Assembly (NCBI GenBank): GCA_001910725.1
Contig: MJGA01000006.1
Span: 372,001-436,000, forward strand
Direction of reading: 5' to 3'
From: Phanerodontia chrysosporium
Lineage: Eukaryota; Basidiomycota; Agaricomycetes; Polyporales; Phanerochaetaceae
Length of the DNA: 64,000 bases
Made by a program: the position numbers and the translations under genes. Positions 56,476-64,000 of the stretch are shown here, piece by piece. Below the pieces are notes generated by a model, which made no database searches, had not been told where the DNA came from, and saw only the letters and a list, made by a program, of their open reading frames with translations. Numbering within the stretch: position 1 is the first letter of the stretch; the number at the start of each line of letters is the position of its first letter.

Positions 56476-59041
56476 TTGAAGGTACGGTTTTGTATATTTT
56501 TCTCAATGTTTTCTCTGGGTGAGCGGCACTGAAAGACCCTTCATTACTTTCCTGATGGTCAGATCTGACCATCATGTACACGTCGGAGGGGTTTGATACC
56601 TGTAACTCGCCCTCAATTGACCGCAAAAGCGTACGCCACATTCTCCATCTCGTATTCCAGTACTGACTCTAGCAATGCCTTTGCCACCAATTTGTCACCA
56701 TCTAACGGTGACCCTGGGTCAGCCGCATGGGCACATGCGAGCAGAGAACATTATATGAATGTGGCGAGGGCACCCGTGTCAGCGCGGTGTAATGATTACA
56801 GTCCGATCATGTCAGGCGAGTGTGAGTGAAGTTGGACTCGTCGGATTGCCGTGTTGGTACCGGTAGGTTCTCTACACTCGTCTACACACTACTTTCCACT
56901 TCCTTTTCCTCACTCCAGTGACCAGGTCTATTATGTGATCGTTTGGTCAAGTGCGCCACACGTTTCTTCGCTCTAGGTGGTTCTGCATTAGGACTATTGT
57001 GTCGAAGGTGTGTCTGTGCCTACTATCAATCCATTTCCCATCATCGGTATCGAGCGGTAGCTAACCCCTCATGATATGTACACCATATGCAAGCAAAGTC
57101 TGTATCGGCACTCTGCTTCAGCAGAGCCGAGCTGGAAGGAAGTGCTCTAGAGCGCGATGGAAAGTAGTCATCTTACAGGTTCTGCCCGGGATATCTCGAC
57201 AACCCAAGGGTAAGAATAACACAAGAGAAACATATCAACGGACGTCGAGCCCGAGAGGCACGGTCATCGGACCTCCGAGCTTGCGGGCAAAGCTCAGCGA
57301 GTCGAGGTCGCGTGCGAGAGCCGCCTTACCTGGTGCGATACAACGGCGTAGAGCTCGTCACGATTACCGGGGTCCCACAGACGGAGCTAAAGTTTGCGAG
57401 GTGCGGGCTTAACGGCGAGCGTGACTGTTGCGGAGTCCCGCCGCATTGCTAGTGCTCCAGCAAGTGAGGCCACGCGAGTATGCGCCGCCAGGCGCGACGT
57501 CTCAACGGCCTGGCGAGCTCGGTCACCGACTAGGCGGGCGCAACAGCGACCTAATGCTGCCGCATTAGCTCCATGTTATCCGTCTTCGCGGTGAACCCTT
57601 CCACAGAGTTCAGTCGAGCACGCCGCGACAGCTGACACATCGCCGTACTATTCTTCATCTTCGAGGCGACGCTGAGCGACCAGGGTCTTCTCTCCATGCC
57701 GGAGAACAAGGGCTGACTGCGGATGATGAGCATTCGCTCCTCCCTTTGAGGCCCTATTGATGCTCTCGCCGCCGGAGTCGGTTTCAGAGGCCTAAATTCC
57801 CGCCTTTCGTCCGCTCCTCGGACGCTTGTGTCTCGCACCAAAGGCGCTTCCACATGCTACCATACATGACGCCAACTGGGCCCAGACGGTGGATGTTTCG
57901 AATGAAATTTGGCAGGTTCTGTTGATTTGACTTTTAGACACTCGCCGTTCACGGCTATCTCATTATACTGTTTCTGGAGTGCAATCCTCCCACCGCGCGG
58001 CGAGCCGCTGACGGCGAGCATCTCGATGTGACCGCGTAGCGGCTAGGGTACGCCGCGCCTGGCACTTCAGCACCATCTGCAGGGTCGTCCGCAGGGTCTA
58101 CGACACCCGACGGCATTGGTTCAGCCGCTGGCGATGCCAGTCGCTCTGGCTGCTCGCGGGCCGTCTCGACTTGTCCAGGACGACATGCTGTCTTTACCCA
58201 TCGGCCGCCGTGTTGCGAATGTACCCGCAGTGCGGTGGCATCCAGTGCGAGTCTGGAGCTGCGACGACTCGCCGAGTGAATGGCAACCGAAAGTATGTTG
58301 AAGCGCACCACAGGCATGGGCCGAGCCAATTACGTGAAGCGGTTTAAGGTTACCAACCAGGATGCAGCCAAGACGAGATGAAACGCCTCGCCGGCGCCGT
58401 CTGAACGTACAGCCACTCGCGTTTGGTGCGTGCCACGGGAGAGTTGACGTCGGCTTGCCCTGCGTTCGTCTGCGCTCCGTCTGCCTCGAACGGCGATCAC
58501 GCCCCGATCTCATGGCGATCTGCCGCTTCTGGTCCGCTCGAAGCACTCGTTTAGGAAGGTCCAGTGTTTGGCGACCGTCCTCGCTCTAGCACGCTGCAGA
58601 TGCCTGCTGCCCCCACCGCTGCCCAGCCTGCCATGGCACACGCAGCACTGCGAGGCAGCTCACTGGCAAGTTGCGTCAACAAAACATGCTGAATATTAAG
58701 ACAACAAATGATTACGTCGCGCCGACGGCAATACCTCCGTCCCTCCAGATGATCGGGACCGCCTAGTTACGTGCCCGCTCAAGCGCTCCCGCTCCCTTCA
58801 CACTTCTCCCGTCGCCAGGCGAGGCCTGGATCAACGGTGAATGGCCATGAGTCTCCGGCATGGGCTCACCTTCGCCCAGCGGCCAAGTGAATAATCATGA
58901 ATTTGTAGGCATTTTCGCGATATAAAAGCCCTGGGCCTCCGGCCTCAAACAGCATTGACAACTCGTCATCTCTCTCTCGGACTCTTCTACTCTCTCAAAC
59001 CTTTCCACTCACTTTACCTACCCACACTCCTTACAAGCAAG
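56476..59041. other. 2.5-kb stretch without recognised gene
   Basis: Only short frames are open and none resembles a known family. The part 57230-58870 is GC-rich with irregular codon phase. I saw no long terminal repeats, inverted repeats or polyprotein motifs. The last 120 bases are the promoter of the next gene, with TATAAAAG at 58921-58928. Confidence 0.5.
58921..58928 (+). promoter_or_regulatory. TATA box of the secreted helix-rich protein
   Basis: TATAAAAG, 114 bases before the start at 59042; the leader between is CT-rich (58955-59035), as in highly expressed fungal genes. Confidence 0.7.
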
Positions 59042-59804
59042 ATGCTCTTCTTCAAGTCGCTCGCTGTCCTCTCCACCCTCGCCTTCGGCGCCATCTCCTC
59101 TCTGGCTGCCCCTGCTGGCACCGCCGAGACCGGCCTTGTCGCTCGCTGCGACTGCAACAGCCTGCCCAACATCATCGCTGTCGTGAAGGATGACATCTCG
59201 GTCAGCGTCAACGCCCTGAGTAAGTGTGCAGTTGCTCGTCGATAGCTCGCTGTTTTAAATAGCGCGCCTTCAGCCTACATCACTAAGGATAACTGCACCG
59301 CTGAGGTCATCACGCCCATCGTTGCGGATATCAAGGTTAAGGTCAGCGCCGCCATCGGCGAGGTCAAGAAGCTCGCTGGCCAGCCGTTCGACGTTGTCAT
59401 CGGCGCCAACCTCGACGTCAACGCGTTCGCTGCCATCGTTGCTGACCTCTGCGTCGTGAGTACTCTCCCTACTTCGCCACTATTCACGGGTATCTAATAA
59501 CATTGCTACAGTACATCTTTGCTGCGATCCGCGTTGTCCTCAACCTCGGTGTTAACCTGTCCGTCATCATCCCCATCCTTTGCGGCCTTGGGTAAGTGTC
59601 TTTGCGCACAAGGAATCGCAGGATACTCATTCTGTTAACAGTGAGGTCGTTGGCGCTCTTATCCTCGCGATCCTCAACGTTTGCGTTGGCATCTTCGTCG
59701 GCCTTGACGTCGCGATCTTCGCGCTCCTCAAGGTCTGCGTCGACGTCATCCTCAAGCTCAACGTCTCCATCTTCATCTCTGTCTTCGGCCTCGTCTCTGT
59801 CTAA
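59042..59804 (+). CDS. secreted hydrophobic helix-rich protein
   Basis: Begins with a signal peptide (MLFFKSLAVLSTLAFGAISS) and a short propeptide ending VAR. The mature part RCDCNSLPNIIAVVKDDISV is followed, after introns at about 59220-59272, 59457-59511 and 59592-59640, by DNCTAEVITPIVADIKVKVS, KKLAGQPFDVVIGANLDVNA, a hydrophobic stretch (IFAAIRVVLNLGVNLSVIIP) and a second one (ILAILNVCVGIFVGLDVAIF and VCVDVILKLNVSIFI) to the stop at 59802-59804. Cysteines: C-x-C near the N-terminus and about five more, but no adjacent Cys pair, so it is not a hydrophobin. Similar secreted, amphipathic proteins with repeated valine/isoleucine-rich helices are common in Polyporales. It may be surface-active. 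About 185 residues after splicing. Confidence 0.7.
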
Positions 59805-60248
59805 GAGACTTGCTTGGGGGTGCACCAGCGAGACCATTTGCATGGATGAGCATCTAGCTTACAACATAACTCTAATATAATTGCTCCTCTGCATCAACTT
59901 GCTCTGCGTGAGTTTGTGAGCTTTCGAGTTATTACGGCGAGGTTGTACTAGGATGTTGCACGGTTTGATTGCTTGGCGCTGAGAACTGAATATGGATGCA
60001 TAGCCCTGTGCGTCCCGGAAGTTCCTTGTTGTGTCCGTGGCTTGAGGAGATGGATATTGCTCGAGATCTGCGCCGACAAAGGTTCGCACGTCCAAATCTG
60101 GTGCACGGGTGCAAGGAGTGGTAACATGTTCCAGTTGTTGGACATCAGTTGTAGGAGGAAACTGTAACATTCTGTATCAGGTGAAAACTGGTGGTACAAA
60201 GGTCATAATATATGAATACATCTCAGTAATAAATTATCGGAGTTAATC
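59805..60248. other. convergent 3' ends, no gene seen
   Basis: AT-rich flank between the secreted protein (plus) and the coiled-coil gene (minus). Confidence 0.5.
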
Positions 60249-61724
60249 TCATCGTGAACTCTTGTTCTGCACTTTAGCTCCAGTAGCCACATCTTGGTTG
60301 AGCTTCCGTCTCTTCACATTGCCTGGCGGCTGTGCTCTACCCACGGAAGGCCGCGGATGCTTGGAACCGGGCTTTGCAGTGTTCGTTGGAACGACCTTGT
60401 CATTGGCGTCATCCTGGAACAAAGGTAAGTCAACAGAAGACCAAGGCGTGCGAGGGACCCACGTCTGAACCTATCAGAAGCTGGTCCTCCCTGACTCGTC
60501 TTCCTCGCATGACTCATCGGGTTCTACGTATCGCCGCTGCTGGGTCTTCTGCTTCCCTTTTGTTGTCGCCATCGAGGACCGCCGCCTCGGCTTAGCCGCC
60601 GATGTGCGAGCGGGCTTCTCGGGGACGTACTCCGATTCGGACCCGCTGGACTCTTCATACCTTTCCGCCTTGGGAAGTTCTTGGTCGCTGTACTCTTCTT
60701 CCTTGACAGGAACCTCAATCACGGCATGGACGCGGCGGATCAGCTTCGAGGGCGGCATCGAGGAGGGCTCCGGCTCGAGGCGAGAAGACGACGCGCGAGG
60801 CGTTGCATTCGCGCCCACGGCGCGCGGCCCGCCTGCTTTGGTGTCCGTAAGGAGGACGCGCTGGTGCCCTTTGGCGTGTCAGGTCTAGGCATGCCGTCGA
60901 CATAGGTACGCTCGCGGTCGGTCGCGCTCCCAGACGTCGGCTTCAGTCTTCTGTCCTGCCCCACCGCGTTGGACGTACTCTGTCTCGGTTGCTTGAGACA
61001 GACTTCGAGGATTTCTGCGGTCCATAGACCAACGAATCATGCTGTGCATTGAGAGGACGACTCTGCAAAGCAGGGTCACTCAATGACCACAGACTGGATC
61101 GAGTGACGCACTTCTAGCTGTTCTGCGATGAGTTGATCTAGTCGCGCAGACAGTCTCAGTCGCTCTTGTTCGGCTCTCGCATATTGGTCCTTCCAATCTT
61201 GTATTTCCCGACGTGAGGTCTCTTCGAAGCGCAAGAGCTGGTTCTTCCACTGTAGTGCCTCCTCTCGTAGTTGGACAATGGTTTCTGCTTGATGCCTAAT
61301 CTGTCTATGCGTCAGAGCAGACCAGAGATTGGTACGCGTCAGTATTCACCGTCAGCTCCGCCTTGTCAATCTACGATAGCCATTCAGATGAGTAACTGCA
61401 CGGCATGCGTCGGTTTGTACATACAGAACTCTTCCAGCTTTCTTCGCGACGTTCCCACTCCTTCATATCAGCCCTGGTCTTGTTCAAAAGCTTTGTGGCC
61501 TCATCACGCTCTCGTTTCAGTGCGGCGATTTCTGTGTTGACGCGAATGAGATCTGCTCTTCCTTGTTCCTCTGCGGAGGCCAGCTATGCACTGGTTTCAT
61601 ATGCGAGACTGTGACATTCAAGGGGATGACGTACAGCAGTGCCTATCGTTTTCTGCAGGGCAGATATTGCGTCTGCTACTAAAGCAGACGGCGAGGATGT
61701 GCTGGTTCCGGTTTTGGGTGCCAT
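60249..61724 (-). CDS. coiled-coil protein with basic C-terminus, unknown function
   Basis: Start MAPKTGTSTSSPSALVADAI at 61724. After an intron the second exon is strongly helical: VNTEIAALKRERDEATKLLN and MKEWERREESWKSS (61550-61430). A third exon continues the coiled coil (VQLREEALQWKNQLLRFEET, AEQERLRLSARLDQLIAEQL, 61270-61120). The C-terminal half is charged and Ser-rich with TPKGTSASSLRTPKQAGRAP and KPRRRSSMATTKGKQKTQ, then after an intron RPSVGRAQPPGNVKRRKLNQ, which looks like a nuclear targeting signal; the stop is at 60249-60251. The layout (N-terminal coiled coil, basic C-terminus) recalls shugoshin-type chromosome proteins, but the defining C-terminal motif is not seen, so no name is given. 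A one-base frame break is suspected near 60815. Confidence 0.6.
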
Positions 61725-62006
61725 CGCGAACGGGTTGGAGAACAGGGCGCTCGTAAGACGCGTTGAATTGACGCGTCCGGGGTTTCAAACTCCGCTTGTA
61801 ATGGAACTCAGTAAGCCATAGAATCTCCGTAGACGAGTTTCGCACGTGTTGTTACTTCTGTAAGCACTGAGTTTGTTGATGTTACTTGCTGGCTTGGAAC
61901 GCGTGTGCAAGGCGCGGCCATGGTATATCTGTACCGCTCTTGCACAAGATTGCTACCGTGCAACCTACCTAGATTCCTTGCCTCTATTCCAATTAGTGTT
62001 CAAACT
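61725..62006. promoter_or_regulatory. divergent promoter between coiled-coil and OGFr-domain genes
   Basis: The 280-base gap lies between two start codons facing away from each other. No TATA box is obvious. Confidence 0.4.
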
Positions 62007-62966
62007 ATGCCTTCCTCCGTGCCTCTCGATGTGCGCGAATTTCTCGAGGGCTATCCTGACCAGGAGGATAAGCCGTCGTTGAACGCCAACCTCAAGTTCT
62101 ACGCCCTGCGATCGTACTGTCTACCTGATAAGCTGAGGGTGGATGAGATTCACTCAAGGTCAGCACTCTGACCGGGTCGAGAGTTAATGCTAGCCCGGAC
62201 TGACGGCTCATATAGATGGGCCGGCGACTACGAGACTTTGGAATACAACCACGGCTTCATACAATGGTTGTGAGTAGGTTGCGTACACTTTATAGCGTCA
62301 TGCTAAGGCGGTTTGATCATTTGAAGATTCCCTATTCGAGAGCAAGGAGTAAATATGTACGCTTCTCCACTGCAACCTCATGAAGTCGAAGCCATGAAAG
62401 CAGACCCGATATCATCTCCCGTCTAATCAAGTCTTATGAACTCATGCTCGACTTCTACGGCATGCGATTACTCTCGATTGAGACTGGCCTCCTTTCTCGC
62501 ACAGAACCGACCAGGATTTGGACTGGCAGATACCGAAACCTCGCTAGTACGCGGTATAGCTTATCGATGTCTGCCGAGCTAATGAGCACTCGTAGTCATG
62601 AGGCACAACAACTTGAGAATTACGCGCATCTTGAAATGCCTCTCCGAGCTGGGCCTGGAACACCTTAACGCAGGCTTTCTTCTTCACGTGTTGAACGAAC
62701 AGAGTGAGCACGGACAACTGAATGCGTACAGCATTGTCTACAGCATGGATCGGTGGTGGGCAAACTGTATCCGAAATGCAGAGGAGCGAGAGTGGATAGG
62801 CCAGTTGATTGAGCGAGTCCGACACACACAGAATTTCGTCTTTACACGCGAGATGTACGAGGAGGCACTCAAGCGCAGGAAAGAGACAGGCACCTTCAAC
62901 GAGCCCGGTGGCACCGGAGAGGATAAGGTGTGGCCAATCTACTCATTCCTGAGTTCCGTGGGCTGA
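62007..62966 (+). CDS. opioid-growth-factor-receptor (OGFr) domain protein
   Basis: Start MPSSVPLDVREFLEGYPDQE; after introns the conserved OGFr_N region reads WAGDYETLEYNHGFIQWL and FPIREQGVNMYASPLQPHEV (62330-62395), then LIKSYELMLDFYGMRLLSIE (62420-62480), a short intron at about 62551-62595, and HNNLRITRILKCLSELGLEH. The C-terminal part (WWANCIRNAEEREWIGQLIE; FVFTREMYEEALKRR) is typical of the fungal members. The domain is named after the vertebrate protein, but most members are in fungi and bacteria and their function is unknown. The last 28 bases overlap the 3' end of the GSKIP-domain gene on the opposite strand. Confidence 0.85.
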
Positions 62967-63328
62967 AAGGCAATTGCAGATAGCTTTTCTACAAGCAGGC
63001 GCTGCTTTGCCTGCACATACAGAGGACTGATCACCTGGAGGGCGTCCTCGACGGTCTCGTACGTCAACCCTTCGCCCTCAGATGTATTTCTTTGTATCTA
63101 TAGAGTCGTTACGAGTTGTCGAGACCGGACAATGTGGATTGTACTTACTTGATATCCTCTCTGTGTCAATATTACGGTTACTGTATCATCCTCGAGGGTA
63201 ATGACCTCAGCGGTCGACTCTAGTGCTGATTTCTTCACGAGTCTGTAACTCTTCAGACCGTATGATTGTTCTCTGAGGGAATCCTCGAGCTCCCCCGGGG
63301 TAAACGAAGGCTGTTGCGAATGATCCAT
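62939..63328 (-). CDS. GSKIP-domain protein
   Basis: GSKIP-type proteins bind GSK3 kinase and PKA in animals; fungal roles are unclear. Start MDHSQQPSFTPGELEDSLRE at 63328 (another Met two codons upstream). It continues YGLKSYRLVKKSALEST and VITLEDDTVTVILTQRGYQ; an intron (about 63146-63100) leads to IQRNTSEGEGLTYETVEDAL, then QVISPLYVQAKQRLLVEKLS to the stop at 62939-62941. The order of beta strands and the final long helix (YETVxxxLxxxSPxYxxxxxxxLxxKL) match the domain over its whole length (about 110 residues). Divergent to VPS45 over 220 bases; convergent and overlapping with the OGFr gene. Confidence 0.8.
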
Positions 63329-63548
63329 GTGCAAAGCAGTGATCTAGTGAAGGAGAGGCGTAAGCGGCTGTGGTGGTCGAGGTGAAGTCACCGAGCGGCA
63401 ACTTGGCGGCGACCACTTCGCGCTTGCTCTCTGTCCACCACCATTACTTCATCCTCTTGCGTGTAGCTGTCAAGTATACCTCAGTTGCAGTCCTTGCGGC
63501 GGCTCTAGTCTACTTAAGCACCTACACAACTCCTGACAGCGAGGCGTC

Positions 63549-64000
63549 ATGGACATCATAAAGGCTGTCGAGACCTACATCACCAGAATGGTCTCCGAGC
63601 CCAGTGCAATGAAGGTGCTACTGCTTGACACGCATACCGTACGTACAGTAATATAACAGATGCGATGGCCTATTGACACATCCCTTTTGTAGACTCCTAT
63701 AGTCTCGCTCGCTTCCACGCAATCTACGCTGTTGGCGCACCAGGTCTACCTGACGGACCGGATAGACAACAAGAAGCGCGACCGCATGGCTCATATGAAG
63801 TGCGTCTGCTTCTTGCAGCCCAGCGAAGAGAGCTTGGAGGCCCTGGAGGGCGAGCTCCGGGAGCCGAAGTATGGCGAATACTATCTGTGTCAGTGGGTAC
63901 ACCGCTGCTTGCAGACGCGACGCTGAAGCCTGAGTGGCCGTCTTGACCTATCAGACTTCAGCAACATCCTGAGCAAGACTGCCATCGAACGTCTAGCTGA
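63549..64000 (+). CDS. VPS45: Sec1/Munc18 protein Vps45, cut by the right edge
   Basis: Vps45 binds syntaxin Tlg2 and drives vesicle fusion at the trans-Golgi and endosome. Start MDIIKAVETYITRMVSEPSA (63549), then KVLLLDTHT; an intron (63639-63693) joins it to TPIVSLASTQSTLLAHQVYL. TDRIDNKKRDRMAHMKCVCF, LQPSEESLEALEGELREPKY and GEYYL follow, then an intron (about 63889-63953) and YFSNILSKTAIERLA, which runs off the window. All of this matches the conserved N-terminal domain 1, including the ExxxPxYxxYxxYFSN pattern of the SM family. The frame is intact. Confidence 0.95.

Noticed and set aside
59042..59804. Hydrophobin call
   Set aside because: Hydrophobins have eight cysteines with two adjacent pairs; none is present here.
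60249..61724. Naming the coiled-coil gene shugoshin
   Set aside because: Only the general layout fits; the conserved C-terminal basic motif was not found.
1..64000. CRISPR arrays, bacterial operons, rRNA genes
   Set aside because: No spaced direct repeats, no Shine-Dalgarno-led gene chains, and no rRNA core sequences were seen; gene structure is eukaryotic throughout.

Overview
The window is nuclear DNA of a filamentous basidiomycete, most likely an Agaricomycete of the Polyporales type (inference). The evidence is gene structure and content: many short GT-AG introns of about 45-70 bases, both strands densely coded, a tRNA-Ser with a long variable arm, and families typical of mushroom-forming fungi (HET-domain protein, expanded F-box genes, small secreted proteins, rhodopsin-domain membrane protein, Cup1-like LYR protein). 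No CRISPR array, bacterial operon or intact transposon was seen.

Layout. 1-10.7 kb: a Dicer-like gene cut by the left edge, a voltage-gated K+ channel, a HET-domain gene and a URC1 uracil-catabolism gene. 11.5-18.4 kb: a zinc-ribbon-like protein, an arrestin-like gene (copy 1), a small spliced gene and a divergent pair of related secreted proteins. 18.8-29.6 kb: four tandem copies (A-D) of a large F-box family with an N-terminal cysteine module, interrupted by a phospholipase C-like/lectin-propeller fusion. 29.6-34.3 kb: a 5'-truncated UDP-glycosyltransferase and a gene-poor stretch. 34.3-47 kb: MRT4 ribosome-assembly factor, ferroportin, deoxyhypusine hydroxylase, a fifth F-box copy (E), the delta-9 desaturase OLE1 and an F-box/beta-propeller gene. 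47.5-56 kb: arrestin-like copy 2, a Cup1-like LYR protein, a secreted protein, a rhodopsin-domain membrane protein and tRNA-Ser. 59-64 kb: a secreted helix-rich protein, a coiled-coil nuclear-type protein, an OGFr-domain protein overlapping antisense with a GSKIP-domain gene, and VPS45 cut by the right edge.

Themes. Housekeeping genes (MRT4, DOHH, OLE1, VPS45, URC1) alternate with fast-evolving gene families. The ferroportin-DOHH-OLE1 stretch is rich in iron-handling or di-iron proteins, and tandem GATA sites occur in the promoters. The F-box family (A-E), with a conserved layout of cysteine module, CW linker, F-box and C-terminal signature, is the best candidate for an undescribed system.

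Caution. About a dozen genes, including conserved ones (Dicer, DOHH, ferroportin), show one-base reading-frame breaks, many in short homopolymers. Many are more likely assembly errors than decay. Copy B of the F-box family also has a true nonsense codon. Coordinates of multi-exon genes are given from start codon to stop codon and include introns.
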